NCBI RefSeq assembly: GCF_030162935.1
Contig: NZ_JASAUZ010000012.1
Span: 186,001 to 250,000, forward strand
Direction of reading: 5' to 3'
From: Comamonas halotolerans
GTDB lineage: Bacteria > Pseudomonadota > Gammaproteobacteria > Burkholderiales > Burkholderiaceae_C
DNA length: 64,000 nt
Shown here: positions 35,292-44,416 of the stretch, in pieces
Layout: each line of letters opens with the position of its first letter
Numbering within the stretch: the stretch's first letter is position 1
The notes under the pieces: generated by a model
Seen by the model: only the letters and a program-made list of their open reading frames with translations
What the model was told of the DNA's origin: nothing
Databases searched by the model: none
Made by a program: the position numbers and the translations under genes

Positions 35292-37160
35292 ATGAATGCA
35301 GCCGCACCTAAAACTCTGCAAGTGCAAGCCCCTGACTATGTAAAAAACCCCAAGCTCATCGCCTGGGTCAGCGAAATGGTGGCCTTGTGCAAGCCCGCCA
35401 CAGTGCATTGGTGTGATGGCTCGCAAGAAGAGTACGACGCACTGTGCCAACAGTTGGTGGACGCCGGCACGTTCAAAAGGCTCAACCCGGCCAAGCGCGC
35501 CAACAGCTACCTGGCCTGCTCCGACCCTTCGGACGTGGCACGCGTGGAAGATCGCACCTTCATCTGCTGCGAAAAGCAAGAAGACGCGGGCCCCACGAAC
35601 AACTGGAAAGCGCCTGCAGAGATGCGCGCCAAGCTGCAGCCTTTGTTTGATGGTTGCATGGCTGGTCGCACCATGTATGTGGTGCCTTTCTCGATGGGCC
35701 CGCTGGGCTCTCCCATTGCGCACATCGGCATCGAGCTGTCCGACAGCGCGTATGTGGCCGTGAACATGAAGATCATGACCCGCATGGGCAAGGCCGTGTA
35801 CGACGTCATCGGCACCGATGGCGAGTTCGTGCCCTGCGTGCACACCGTGGGAGCGCCCTTGAAAGAAGGCGAAAAAGACAGCACCAGCTGGCCGTGCAAT
35901 CCCACCACCAAGTACATCGTGCACTACCCCGAAACGCGCGAAATCTGGTCGTACGGTTCGGGCTACGGCGGCAACGCATTGCTGGGCAAGAAGTGCTTTG
36001 CGCTGCGCATTGCCTCCACCATGGGCCGCAGCCAGGGCTGGCTGGCCGAACACATGCTGATCCTGGGCGTGACCAACCCCGAGGGCAAGAAATACCACGT
36101 GGCCGCCGCCTTCCCTTCCGCTTGCGGCAAGACCAACTTCTCCATGCTGGTGCCACCTGCAGGCTTTGAGGGCTGGAAGGTCACAACGATTGGTGACGAC
36201 ATTGCCTGGATCAAGCCCCAGGCCGATGGCAGCCTGCGCGCCATCAACCCCGAAGCAGGCTACTTTGGCGTTGCACCCGGCACCAATATGCTCACCAACC
36301 CCAACTGCATGAAGAGCCTGAACAAGGACGTCATCTTCACCAACGTGGCACTGACCGACGATGGCGACGTGTGGTGGGAAGGCATGGAAAAGGACACAGG
36401 TTTTGTGCCCGAGCACCTCATCGACTGGCAAGGCAAGGACTGGACTCCCGCCATCGCCAAGGAAACCGGCGCCAAGGCCGCACACCCCAATGCCCGCTTC
36501 ACCGTTGCTGCTACCAACAACCCCGCACTGGACGAAGCCTGGGACGACCCGGCTGGCGTGAAGATTGACGCCTTCATCTTTGGTGGCCGCCGCTCTACCA
36601 CCGTACCTTTGGTGACCGAGGCTCGCGACTGGACCGAAGGTGTGTACATGGCCGCCACCATGGGCTCTGAAACCACTGCCGCCGCTTTTGGTGCGCAGGG
36701 CGTGGTGCGCCGCGACCCGTTCGCCATGCTGCCTTTTGCCGGCTACAACATGAGCGACTACTTCCAGCACTGGCTGGATCTGGGTGCCAAGGTGGAAGCT
36801 TCGGGTGCCAAGCTGCCCAAGATTTTCACCACCAACTGGTTCCGCAAGGATGCTGACGGCAAGTTTGTCTGGCCCGGTTACGGTGAAAACATGCGTGTGC
36901 TCAAGTGGATGATTGACCGCATCGAAGGCCAGGTGCAAGGCCAGAACACCGCATTCGGTGTGGCGCCTCAGTACGGTGAAATCAACTGGACAGGGTTGAA
37001 CTTCACTGCTGAGCAATTTGCCACGGTCACCGGCATAGACAAGGCAGCCTGGGCGCAAGAAATGAAACTGCACACCGCCCACTTCGAGCAGTTGGCTCTG
37101 GGCATGCCCCAAGAATTGCTGGACACCAAGGACAAGCTGCAAGAGCGTCTGGCCGCCTGA
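35292..37160 (+). CDS. pckG: Phosphoenolpyruvate carboxykinase (GTP)
   Basis: The 622-residue cytosolic enzyme converts oxaloacetate and GTP to phosphoenolpyruvate for gluconeogenesis. The nucleotide-binding P-loop and reactive cysteine lie in '[16 protein letters not shown]' (about residue 280). Other marks are '[16 protein letters not shown]' in the substrate site, '[20 protein letters not shown]' for metal binding and '[20 protein letters not shown]'. The length fits the GTP class, not the ATP class. A 287-bp AT-rich upstream region separates it from the divergent flavoprotein gene; it contains an A10 tract but no recognised operator. GGAG precedes ATG 35292. Confidence 0.95.
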   Translation: MNAAAPKTLQVQAPDYVKNPKLIAWVSEMVALCKPATVHWCDGSQEEYDALCQQLVDAGTFKRLNPAKRANSYLACSDPSDVARVEDRTFICCEKQEDAGPTNNWKAPAEMRAKLQPLFDGCMAGRTMYVVPFSMGPLGSPIAHIGIELSDSAYVAVNMKIMTRMGKAVYDVIGTDGEFVPCVHTVGAPLKEGEKDSTSWPCNPTTKYIVHYPETREIWSYGSGYGGNALLGKKCFALRIASTMGRSQGWLAEHMLILGVTNPEGKKYHVAAAFPSACGKTNFSMLVPPAGFEGWKVTTIGDDIAWIKPQADGSLRAINPEAGYFGVAPGTNMLTNPNCMKSLNKDVIFTNVALTDDGDVWWEGMEKDTGFVPEHLIDWQGKDWTPAIAKETGAKAAHPNARFTVAATNNPALDEAWDDPAGVKIDAFIFGGRRSTTVPLVTEARDWTEGVYMAATMGSETTAAAFGAQGVVRRDPFAMLPFAGYNMSDYFQHWLDLGAKVEASGAKLPKIFTTNWFRKDADGKFVWPGYGENMRVLKWMIDRIEGQVQGQNTAFGVAPQYGEINWTGLNFTAEQFATVTGIDKAAWAQEMKLHTAHFEQLALGMPQELLDTKDKLQERLAA

Positions 37161-37207
37161 CTGGCAAGCGGGCCGCATGGTTAACCACGCCCACCCCCGC
37201 ATCATGC

Positions 37208-37238
37208 AAAAGGGGCTTGCTGTGCAAGCCCCTTTTTT
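37208..37238 (+). terminator. Terminator of pckG
   Basis: AAGGGGCTTGC, loop TGT, GCAAGCCCCTT followed by TTTT is a perfect 11-bp stem. Confidence 0.92.
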
Positions 37239-37255
37239 ATTGAACATCTGCAAAC

Positions 37256-37282
37256 AAAAAGCCGCTGTATGGACAGCGGCTT
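37256..37282 (-). terminator. Terminator of the 70-residue protein gene
   Basis: AAGCCGCTGT (37259-37268) pairs with ACAGCGGCTT (37273-37282). On the minus strand it is followed by TTTGTTTG. It lies 53 bp beyond the small gene's stop. Confidence 0.82.
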
Positions 37283-37334
37283 GATGATCAAAGAAGCTCA
37301 CAGGTAGGCATGACCGTGCCCAAATGCCCTGGCC

Positions 37335-37547
37335 TTAGCGCTTGGCTGCCGTCTCCGACATGGCACGCGAGAGGTCGGCCATCAGGCGAGCATCCTGCAA
37401 AGCCATATCCCAGGTCAGCTCGTCTGCACGTACCGCACGGCGTGCCACCTTCCAGGCCTTCCACTGCTGGGCAGCGATGGAGAAAAGCCAAGGCAGCAAA
37501 GCTTTGGGAGCAGTGCGAACGGGATAAACAGCAGTCGTAGTGGTCAT
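37335..37547 (-). CDS. Small protein (70 aa), unknown function
   Basis: The protein has a basic, Trp-containing amphipathic middle ('LLPWLFSIAAQQWKAWKVAR') and an acidic/helical C-terminus ending 'AMSETAAKR'. It has no signal peptide or clear membrane span and no domain that I recognise. It has its own terminator and is divergent from a LysR-type regulator across a short gap containing the dyad TAGGG-TTAT-CCCTA, which suggests it is a real gene and a target of that regulator. A longer frame starting at 37661 would run through that dyad, so ATG 37547 is used. Confidence 0.65.
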   Translation of the reverse strand: MTTTTAVYPVRTAPKALLPWLFSIAAQQWKAWKVARRAVRADELTWDMALQDARLMADLSRAMSETAAKR

Positions 37548-37612
37548 GGATAAGGCCTTTGCAAAAAACCAGCCGGGCGCTTGTGGCAGATAGCTGGTCT
37601 TGGCTGTAATAC

Positions 37613-37626
37613 TAGGGTTATCCCTA
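37613..37626. promoter_or_regulatory. Candidate LysR operator TAGGG-TTAT-CCCTA
   Basis: A perfect 5-bp dyad with a 4-bp spacer lies between the divergent 70-aa gene and the LysR gene, 65 bp from each start. The spacing T-N12-A fits LysR-type sites. Confidence 0.5.
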
Positions 37627-37690
37627 AAACCTTTCAAATTTATATTTTGAATCTGGATCATTCACGGCAGTGATGTTCAAATGCCAGTCC

Positions 37691-38647
37691 ATGACGCCTC
37701 TGGACTTTCGCCTGCTGGACCTCAATTTGCTGCGCGTGTTTGACACTGTCATGGCAGAAGGCAGTTTGACGCGCGCTGCAGATAAGTTGGCACTCACACA
37801 ACCTGCTGTCAGCAATGCCATGCGACGCTTGCGCGATGCTCTGGGTGATGAACTGCTGGTACGCCAAGGCTACGGCGTGCAGCCCACTCCACGGGCATTG
37901 ACCTTATGGCCCGTGGTACGTGAAGCACTGGGCAATTTGCAACAAAGTCTGGCTCCGGAAGTGTTTGACCCCGCTACCGCCAACCTCACCTTGGTACTGG
38001 CGATGGCTGATGCAACCGCAGGCACTCTGGTGCCCAATCTGGTGCCAATTCTGGAACGTGAAGCACCCAAACTTTCTATCCGCATCGTGCCACTGACCAC
38101 ACGCGATCCACGTGGGCTTTTGGATGCCGAAGCTGCAGACATGGCCGTTGGCCATTTTCCCGCCGTGCTGGCCGACCTGACCGCACGCGCCCAGTCTGGC
38201 ACCTTGGTTCCGCATGAGCACCGCCGCCTGTACGACGGAGAGTACGTGGCCGTGATGCGCAAAAACCACCCGCTGGCGCTGATGCCACTGACGCTGGAGC
38301 ACTACTGCGCAGCGCGCCACCTGCTGGTGAGCTTTTCGGGGCGCGCCTATGGCTTTATCGATGAGGCTTTGGCTGCACTGGGGCGAGAGCGCCACATTGT
38401 GCTGACCGTCAACCAATACACCACCGCAGCACGGGTGGTGAGCCAGTCGGATCTGGTCACCGTGTTACCCAAGCATTTCGTACCCATCACAGGCATACAG
38501 CAGCAATTGCAGGTACACCCGCTCCCGCTGGACGTGCAAGCCGTGCATGTGGATGCACTCTGGCACAAGCGTGGCCCCAACAGGGCCGCTTACGAATGGT
38601 TGCTCCACGCTTTAAACAGAGCGACGCTCAAGGCGTTCATGCAGTGA
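37691..38647 (+). CDS. LysR-family regulator
   Basis: The 318-residue protein begins 'MTPLDFRLLDLNLLRVFDTV', leading into the helix-turn-helix 'AEGSLTRAADKLALTQPAVS', then an effector domain (about residues 95-300) of the NodD/PcaQ-like type ('DPRGLLDAEAADMAVGHFPA'). It is divergent from a 70-residue protein gene with a dyad between them. In-frame starts at 37673 (ATG) and 37670 (GTG) would add six or seven residues. Its last 36 bp overlap the 3' end of the convergent membrane protein gene. The ligand is unknown. Confidence 0.86.
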   Translation: MTPLDFRLLDLNLLRVFDTVMAEGSLTRAADKLALTQPAVSNAMRRLRDALGDELLVRQGYGVQPTPRALTLWPVVREALGNLQQSLAPEVFDPATANLTLVLAMADATAGTLVPNLVPILEREAPKLSIRIVPLTTRDPRGLLDAEAADMAVGHFPAVLADLTARAQSGTLVPHEHRRLYDGEYVAVMRKNHPLALMPLTLEHYCAARHLLVSFSGRAYGFIDEALAALGRERHIVLTVNQYTTAARVVSQSDLVTVLPKHFVPITGIQQQLQVHPLPLDVQAVHVDALWHKRGPNRAAYEWLLHALNRATLKAFMQ

Positions 38648-39328
38648 GTTACGGGCAAAGTGCAGTGTTTGCAAATAGTTGCCGCTGCGCCACTGGCGCA
38701 TATGTTGCACCAGCAGCCACTGCGCCCACCACACTGCCAGATATGCCCAGCATTCAGCCACCTCCTCCATGGTCAAACGCACACCCTGCAGTTGCGACCA
38801 CCACATCTTGCCAACATGGCCCTCAGCAGCAGCCGATAGCACCATAGCCAGAACAAACACCAACAAGCCTCCCCAAGGCAGGGCGTTTTCACGCTGGCAG
38901 CGCAGCAACACCTGGTGGAACAGGCGATAACGCATCACCCAAAACACGCAGAGCAACAACATGGCACAGCACATCCATGCAACCGCAGGTTTCCACATTA
39001 AAACGCTGGAGCTATAGCGCGGGCCACGCTCAGCATCCATCCCCAGCGGCTCCAGAAACACCGCGCCCCAGGCCAGCTCACGTCCCAACATGACCAGCCA
39101 GAACAAGGCCGCGATCCACCAAAACGAGGCCGTTTTCGGGCGATGTGCCTGCGCAGCCAGCAAAGCCACCAGCAGGCCAGCCAGCAATGTGAGTGTCTGG
39201 AAAATCTCCAAAGGCCCGTTTTCCCAACCCCATGTCAGCGGCAACCTGACCGCCAGGGCATAGCTCACGCACAAACCAAGCAACAATAATCTGCTACTGA
39301 CTCTCGTATTCCCAAGGGTTCTTATCAT
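38612..39328 (-). CDS. Hypothetical multi-pass membrane protein
   Basis: The 238-residue protein has about six hydrophobic segments, including 'LLLLGLCVSYALAVRLPL', 'IFQTLTLLAGLLVALLAA', 'FWWIAALFWLVMLGREL' and 'LLVFVLAMVLSAAAEG'. Conserved-looking acidic residues sit at membrane borders (Glu in 'GPLEIFQT', 'GRELAWG', 'MEEVAECW'). I do not recognise the family. Its 3' end overlaps the convergent LysR gene by 36 bp, so the two messages are antisense at their ends. No ribosome site or operon partner clarifies the role. Confidence 0.7.
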   Translation of the reverse strand: MIRTLGNTRVSSRLLLLGLCVSYALAVRLPLTWGWENGPLEIFQTLTLLAGLLVALLAAQAHRPKTASFWWIAALFWLVMLGRELAWGAVFLEPLGMDAERGPRYSSSVLMWKPAVAWMCCAMLLLCVFWVMRYRLFHQVLLRCQRENALPWGGLLVFVLAMVLSAAAEGHVGKMWWSQLQGVRLTMEEVAECWAYLAVWWAQWLLVQHMRQWRSGNYLQTLHFARNSLHERLERRSV

Positions 39329-39441
39329 CGAAAGACTTGCATTCGATAAGCAAGCAAAATCTTAAAGGGGAGCGATTCTAAAAATCACGCACCAAACACG
39401 TGCATGCAAGAGAATTCGTTTTGTGCTCACCCACCCGCACC

Positions 39442-40296
39442 ATGAAACTCCAACTGCTCTCCGACCTTCACCTGGAAGTCCACCCTCACTATCAGGCCAC
39501 CCCTGCCACTGACGCCGATGTACTGGTTCTGGCCGGAGACATAGGCTCTTATCAGGCAGGCAGTCTGCTTGAGGGTGAGTTGTTTGGGTTGGAGCGTTTC
39601 TCGCCCTTGCCCCAGTTTGCAGGCTGGCCCTGCCCGGTCCTTTTTGTACCGGGCAACCATGAATATGACATGCAGGACTGGGACGAGGCCCATGTGCGGC
39701 TACGCCGCGTATGTGACACGCTGGGCATCATCTGGCTGGAGCGCGAAAGCGTGGTGATCGATCAGGTGCGCTTTGCCGGAACCACTTTGTGGACTGATTT
39801 TGATGCCATCGCCTTGCTGGATGAGCAAGTGCAGGCGGGTGATATGGGTCGCTTGCTCAAACTGCGCGAAAAATCTTTTCGCGCAGCGAACTTCTATTTG
39901 CAAAAAACTGGTGGCACACGCCATGGCCGTCCTTTCCTGGCTGAGCCCATGCGTGAACAGGCCCTGACTTGCCAAGCCTGGCTGCGCGATGCACTGCAGC
40001 AACCTTTCGCGGGAAAAACAGTGGTAATCACTCACTTCGCTCCAAGCCTCCAAAGCAGTGATCCCCGCTATGGACTCGCTCCCGGAACGGCAGGCTTTTG
40101 CAATGCGCTTGATGACTTGCTGGCACACGCAGATCTGTGGCTACATGGGCACTTGCATGCTCCCAGCGATTATCAGGTGCAAGGCAAGCATGCAGATGGC
40201 GGCAATTGGCGCTGCCGGGTGGTCGCCAATCCGCTAGGCTATGCCCGTAAAAATGAACAGCTTTACTTTCAGCCTGCGGCATGCATCACCGTATGA
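39442..40296 (+). CDS. Calcineurin-like metallophosphoesterase
   Basis: The 284-residue protein has the ordered dinuclear metal motifs of the family: D-x-H in 'LLSDLHLE' near residue 7, GD in 'VLAGDIGSYQ', GNHE in 'VPGNHEYDMQDW', and distal histidines in 'VVITHFAP' and 'WLHGHLHAPSDYQV'. It hydrolyses phosphodiester or phosphomonoester bonds; the substrate cannot be told from sequence. It appears to be a single-gene unit. ATG 39442 puts the first motif at the normal distance from the N-terminus; a start at 39400 would add 14 unlikely residues. Confidence 0.88.
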   Translation: MKLQLLSDLHLEVHPHYQATPATDADVLVLAGDIGSYQAGSLLEGELFGLERFSPLPQFAGWPCPVLFVPGNHEYDMQDWDEAHVRLRRVCDTLGIIWLERESVVIDQVRFAGTTLWTDFDAIALLDEQVQAGDMGRLLKLREKSFRAANFYLQKTGGTRHGRPFLAEPMREQALTCQAWLRDALQQPFAGKTVVITHFAPSLQSSDPRYGLAPGTAGFCNALDDLLAHADLWLHGHLHAPSDYQVQGKHADGGNWRCRVVANPLGYARKNEQLYFQPAACITV

Positions 40297-40331
40297 TTTC
40301 CATGCACCCACTGGATCAAGCCCTCAAAAAC

Positions 40332-40345
40332 ATGACTTAAGTCAA
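40332..40345 (+). promoter_or_regulatory. FNR/ANR-like box upstream of uspA
   Basis: ATGAC-TTAA-GTCAA matches the TTGAY-N4-RTCAA dyad at nine of ten positions. Its centre is about 62 bp before the start codon, compatible with class II activation from a start near 40380. Universal stress genes are known ANR targets in pseudomonads. Confidence 0.6.
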
Positions 40346-40400
40346 GACAACATGCGCTCCAGTGATTACGCTTAACGTTATCCAATTGGAGATATGTCCC

Positions 40401-40826
40401 ATGAAAATCCTGCTCGCTGTCGACGGTAGCCCCTTCACAAAAAAAATGCTGGCGTATTTGTCCGCGCATGATGAATTGATCACCGCTGGTCGCCACGAAT
40501 ACACAGCTCTCACAGTTCAGCCAGCTCTGCCTCCCCGCGCACGTGCTGCGCTGAGCAAAGATATCGTGAACGAGTACTACGCAGATGAATCTGCCAAGGT
40601 CCTTGACCCTGTCAGCAAGTTCATGGCGCAAAGTGGTATCACGGTCAATGCACGCTCTGAGGTTGGTCCAGCGGGCGAAACCATCGCCAAGATTGCCGAA
40701 GAAGGCAAGTACGACCTGATCATCATGGGTACCCACGGTCACGGCTCACTGGGCAAGCTGGTGATGGGTTCGGTCTCCACCCAAGTGCTGGCCAATTGCT
40801 CTGTTCCCGTGCTGCTGATTCGCTAA
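40401..40826 (+). CDS. Universal stress protein, ATP-binding UspA type
   Basis: The 141-residue protein begins 'MKILLAVDGSPFTKKML' and ends with the ATP-binding signature G-x2-G-x9-G-S in 'MGTHGHGSLGKLVMGSVS'. It is a cytoplasmic single-domain Usp. An FNR/ANR-like dyad upstream suggests induction at low oxygen, which fits the denitrification genes elsewhere in the window. A GGAGAT site precedes the start, and a strong terminator follows 16 bp downstream. Confidence 0.92.
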   Translation: MKILLAVDGSPFTKKMLAYLSAHDELITAGRHEYTALTVQPALPPRARAALSKDIVNEYYADESAKVLDPVSKFMAQSGITVNARSEVGPAGETIAKIAEEGKYDLIIMGTHGHGSLGKLVMGSVSTQVLANCSVPVLLIR

Positions 40827-40841
40827 TCTCCGCACCCTTAT

Positions 40842-40877
40842 AAAAAAAGCCGCAAGGAGTTCCTTGCGGCTTTTTTT
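40842..40877. terminator. Bidirectional terminator, usp / sensor kinase
   Basis: AAAAAAGCCGCAAGGA and TCCTTGCGGCTTTTTT form a near-perfect 17-bp stem with a 2-base loop and T-runs on both strands. It ends both convergent transcripts. Confidence 0.95.
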
Positions 40878-40931
40878 GTCTGCCTTTGGCCTAGTGCACG
40901 CATCTGACATACACGTGCCCCATCCTGCGTC

Positions 40932-42179
40932 TTACCCCCAGCCGTGCAGCACCTGCGGCAAACGCAACTCAAAACACGCACCGGGCTGCCCATCCACGCG
41001 GTCTTTACAGACCACGCTGCCCCAGTGATGCTGGGCAATGCTGCGCACCAATGCCAGTCCCAGCCCCACGCCCCCGGAGCGCTCACTGGCACCGGGCAGG
41101 CGGTAAAACTTTTCGAAGATTCGCTCGCGTTGCTCCAGTGGAACCCCAGGGCCGTGGTCCTCCACGCGCACCACCGCCGTTGTGTCCTCGCGGCTAAGGG
41201 TCAACGTAACCTCACCCTGGCTGTAGCGCCGGGCATTCTCCAGCAGATTGCGCACAGCGCGACGCAAGAGTTTGGGCACGGCATTCACATCCATGGCCCC
41301 AACGTCATCCAGTATCAACTCCGCGTCAACACGAGCACACTCTTCTGCCGCCAAACCGATCAGATCGACCACTTCATTGCAACCTACATCCACATCGGGG
41401 GACTCCAGACGACTGGCCAACAAAATTTCGTCCACCAGTTGGTCCAACTCATTGATGTTGCGCTGAATCTCGGTTTTGGCTTTGGACACGGAAGCATCAC
41501 CACCCATCAGCTCCAGGCCCATGCGAATGCGCGCCAGCGGTGAACGCAGTTCGTGCGAGGCATTGGCCAGCAACGATTTGTGCGATTGCACCAGATCTTC
41601 AATGCGGCTTGCTGCCGCGTTGAACTGACGGGCCAGATCCGCCACCTCATCCTTGCCTTCGGTAGGCACACGCACCGTCAAATCCCCTTCACCAAAGCGC
41701 TGGACGCCTCGTTGCAGGTTTTCCAGGCGCTTGAGCAAGCGACGGATGATGGGGAACACACCGATTGCCACCGCCACCCCCACCAGGCCCAACAGCCACA
41801 AAAAGCTGAACGGCGAGCGAATCCAAAATGCCCAGCCATGTCCAGGAGGGGCTGACGCATGCCGCCCACCAGAGCCGCCGCCCATGCGAGAACTCATTTC
41901 AAGATAGTAAGCACTGCCATCCTCGCTCTTGATTTCAAAACGTGGAACGTCGTTTTCGCCACGTCGGATACGCTCAAACGGCCCTTGCACCAAGACTTGA
42001 CCATTGGCATCTGTCACGGTCATTTCACGCGCCATGGAGGTGGGAGATGCATTGTTGCGTGCATTGTGCTCTTCGGCCTGCTGCCAGGCCCAGCCTACCA
42101 CCAGCGTCAGCACGGCCACGCCCCCCACTACCGCCAACCAGATACGCAGATACAGACGCTGAGAGAAAGCTTTGAACAT
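40932..42179 (-). CDS. Sensor histidine kinase (CpxA/RstB-like)
   Basis: The 415-residue inner-membrane kinase has two membrane spans (about 10-32 and 130-155) bracketing a roughly 95-residue periplasmic domain, then HAMP ('LKRLENLQRGVQRFGEGDLT'). The phospho-acceptor H-box is 'ASHELRSPLARIRMGLE', and the ATPase domain shows 'NLLENARRYSQG', 'DHGPGVPLEQRERIFEKFYR' and 'GGVGLGLALVRSIAQHH'. The periplasmic part carries 'MGGGSGGRHASAPPGHG', a Gly/His-rich segment that could bind metal. It follows its response regulator with the two genes nearly abutting. ATG 42179 is preferred to a TTG at 42185. The signal is unknown. Confidence 0.9.
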   Translation of the reverse strand: MFKAFSQRLYLRIWLAVVGGVAVLTLVVGWAWQQAEEHNARNNASPTSMAREMTVTDANGQVLVQGPFERIRRGENDVPRFEIKSEDGSAYYLEMSSRMGGGSGGRHASAPPGHGWAFWIRSPFSFLWLLGLVGVAVAIGVFPIIRRLLKRLENLQRGVQRFGEGDLTVRVPTEGKDEVADLARQFNAAASRIEDLVQSHKSLLANASHELRSPLARIRMGLELMGGDASVSKAKTEIQRNINELDQLVDEILLASRLESPDVDVGCNEVVDLIGLAAEECARVDAELILDDVGAMDVNAVPKLLRRAVRNLLENARRYSQGEVTLTLSREDTTAVVRVEDHGPGVPLEQRERIFEKFYRLPGASERSGGVGLGLALVRSIAQHHWGSVVCKDRVDGQPGACFELRLPQVLHGWG

Positions 42180-42185
42180 GCGCAA

Positions 42186-42914
42186 TCAGTCCTGCTGCTT
42201 GGCAAACACATAGCCCACACCACGCACCGTAAGAATGCGCTTGGGCGACTTGGCGTCCACCTCAATCGCTGCACGTATACGGCCCATGTGCACATCAATG
42301 GAGCGGTCAAATGCTTCCAGCTCACGCCCGCGAACCGCTTCCATGATCTGGTCACGCGTCAACACGCGGCCAGCACGTTCAGCCAGCGCCACCAGCAAGT
42401 CAAACTGGTAACTCGTCAGCTCCGCAACCTGGCCCGCCACGCTGACGGTGCGGGCATCGCGGTCAATCTCCAGGCTTCCAAAACGCATCACATTGGCTGC
42501 GGCAGGCACAGCAATCGCTGCCCCGTCATCACCACGGCGGCGCAAGATGGCGCGAATACGCGCCAGCAATTCGCGTGGCTCAAACGGTTTGGGCAGATAG
42601 TCGTCCGCACCAATCTCCAGTCCAATGACGCGATCCATGGGGTCTCCCTTGGCCGTCAGCATGAGCACTGGCACCTTGCCTGCAGGCCCTTGCATGGCGC
42701 GCAGGCGGCGGCACACCTCCAGCCCGTCCATGTCCGGCAGCATCAGGTCCAGAATCAGCAAGTCCGGCAGATTGCCGCTGTCTTGCAGATGTGCCAGCCC
42801 GCTGCTGGCATCGGCGCAGTGCACCACAGACAGGCTGTTTTGCCCCAGATAGTCGCTGACCATGCCGGCCAGGCGCACATCGTCTTCAATCATCAACAAG
42901 GTATGTGTGCTCAT
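42186..42914 (-). CDS. OmpR-family response regulator
   Basis: The 242-residue regulator has a receiver domain ('LLMIEDDVRLAGMVSDYLGQ', phosphorylation site in 'LLILDLMLPDMDGLEV', Lys in 'VLMLTAKGDPMDR') and a C-terminal winged helix ('LTSYQFDLLVALAERAGRVL', ending 'ILTVRGVGYVF'). The downstream sensor kinase is transcribed with it. The pair resembles CpxR-CpxA/RstA-RstB by kinase architecture. ATG 42914 is chosen; the longer frame adds a 25-residue leader without similarity. Target genes cannot be read from the window. Confidence 0.92.
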   Translation of the reverse strand: MSTHTLLMIEDDVRLAGMVSDYLGQNSLSVVHCADASSGLAHLQDSGNLPDLLILDLMLPDMDGLEVCRRLRAMQGPAGKVPVLMLTAKGDPMDRVIGLEIGADDYLPKPFEPRELLARIRAILRRRGDDGAAIAVPAAANVMRFGSLEIDRDARTVSVAGQVAELTSYQFDLLVALAERAGRVLTRDQIMEAVRGRELEAFDRSIDVHMGRIRAAIEVDAKSPKRILTVRGVGYVFAKQQD

Positions 42915-43010
42915 GGTGTCAGTGTAGAGAGGCTGTTTGTCTGCAACGTAAAGCCGGTGTAAACCAGCGTCGAATTTGAAATAGCGCAATCAATCGCAGC
43001 GGCGGCTGAG

Positions 43011-44357
43011 TCATTCCCCTTTGGCAACCATTTTGACCCTCGAAGCCACTGCCACCAAAATCAATACCGGCACGCCCAGGCATGCAGTACCCACAAAAAA
43101 AGGAACATAGCCATAGGCATCGACAAACTGGCCCGAAAAACCTGCCAGCCACTTGGGGGCCAGCACCATCATCGAGCTGAACAAGGCGTACTGCGTGGCT
43201 GAGTACTTCACATTCGTCAGGCTGGACAGGTAGGCAATGAACGCAGCCGAAGCAATCCCTCCGGCCAGATTGTCGGCGCTGACCACCATGGTCAAGCCCA
43301 CCAGATCATGGCCACGTGTGGACAGCCATGCAAACAACAGATTGCTGGCCGCAGACAAGATGGCTCCCAGCATCAGCACGCGCATCACACCCCAGCGCAT
43401 GGACATCACGCCTCCAATGAACGCTCCGAGCAAAGTCATCACGATGCCGAAAGCCTTGCTGACGGCAGCCACTTCGTCCTTGCTGAACCCCATGTCGACA
43501 TAAAACGGATTGGCCATGATACCCATCACCACATCGCTGATGCGGTAGACCGCAATCAAGGCCAACACCAGCACAGCCTGCCAGCGATACCGGGTTAAAA
43601 ATTCGGCAAAAGGAGCCACCAAGACACTGTACAGCCAATGCACGACACCTTTGACGGCTGGCAACGGTGTTTGCTGTGGCTCGCGCGAGCACAGTACTGT
43701 CACCACCCCCACCAGCATGCTCGCCGCCATCACACAGTACGCCACTTGCCAGGCACCATGCACATAACCCACGGCGGAACCTTGTGCACGGGCAGCAATC
43801 CACAAAACGCCTGCCCCGGCCCAGATCATGGCCAGGCGGTATCCAGTCTGATAGGTGGCTGCCAATGCCGCTTGCCGGTCCTGGTCAGCCGACTCGATGC
43901 GATAGGCGTCCAGTGCAATGTCCTGAGTAGCCGAGCCGAATGCCACCGCCACCGCACACCAGACCACGGGATGTATTGCAACAGCCGGGTCGTTCCATGC
44001 CATGCCCAGCAGACCCGCAATGATGGACAGCTGCGCCAGCAGCAACCAGCTGCGCCGACGCCCCAGTGCACGCGTCAGCCAAGGCAAGGGCATACGATCC
44101 ACCAAAGGGGCCCACATCCATTTGAACGCATAGGCCAGCCCCACCCAGCTGAGGTAGCCAATGGTGCTGCGCTCAATACCCGCTTCGCGTAACCAAAATC
44201 CCAAAGTGCCCAGCAGCAGCAGCGGTGGCAGCCCAGCGGAAAACCCCAGGGCCAGCATACGCAGGCTGGCGGGCTCCAGATAGACCTTCAAAGTGGCGCC
44301 CCAAGATCGGCGGGGCACGGAAACGGCAGAGGTTGTGGCGGAGGATTCTTCAGACAT
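43011..44357 (-). CDS. ampG: AmpG-like muropeptide permease (MFS)
   Basis: The 448-residue protein has about 12 membrane helices. AmpG family marks include 'ALGFSAGLPPLLLLGTLGFW', 'SWVGLAYAFKWMWAPLVDR', 'GSATQDIALDAYRIE' and the second-half 'FYVDMGFSKDEVAAVSKAFG'. AmpG imports anhydro-muropeptides released during wall turnover, feeding recycling and beta-lactamase regulation. Other major-facilitator roles are possible, but these motifs are fairly specific. ATG 44357 is preferred over 44384 and 44408 because the longer leaders lack similarity. It is divergent from an AraC-type regulator by 59 bp. Confidence 0.85.
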   Translation of the reverse strand: MSEESSATTSAVSVPRRSWGATLKVYLEPASLRMLALGFSAGLPPLLLLGTLGFWLREAGIERSTIGYLSWVGLAYAFKWMWAPLVDRMPLPWLTRALGRRRSWLLLAQLSIIAGLLGMAWNDPAVAIHPVVWCAVAVAFGSATQDIALDAYRIESADQDRQAALAATYQTGYRLAMIWAGAGVLWIAARAQGSAVGYVHGAWQVAYCVMAASMLVGVVTVLCSREPQQTPLPAVKGVVHWLYSVLVAPFAEFLTRYRWQAVLVLALIAVYRISDVVMGIMANPFYVDMGFSKDEVAAVSKAFGIVMTLLGAFIGGVMSMRWGVMRVLMLGAILSAASNLLFAWLSTRGHDLVGLTMVVSADNLAGGIASAAFIAYLSSLTNVKYSATQYALFSSMMVLAPKWLAGFSGQFVDAYGYVPFFVGTACLGVPVLILVAVASRVKMVAKGE

Positions 44358-44416
44358 GGTGCTGTGCAAAAAGCGTTGCCCCATTATCACCAGCGCAGCT
44401 ACCATCACAGTCCATC

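Noticed and set aside
35271-37301. Long minus-strand open frame (676 codons) opposite pckG
   Set aside because: PckG is unambiguous on the plus strand; the antisense frame has no domain and no ribosome site.
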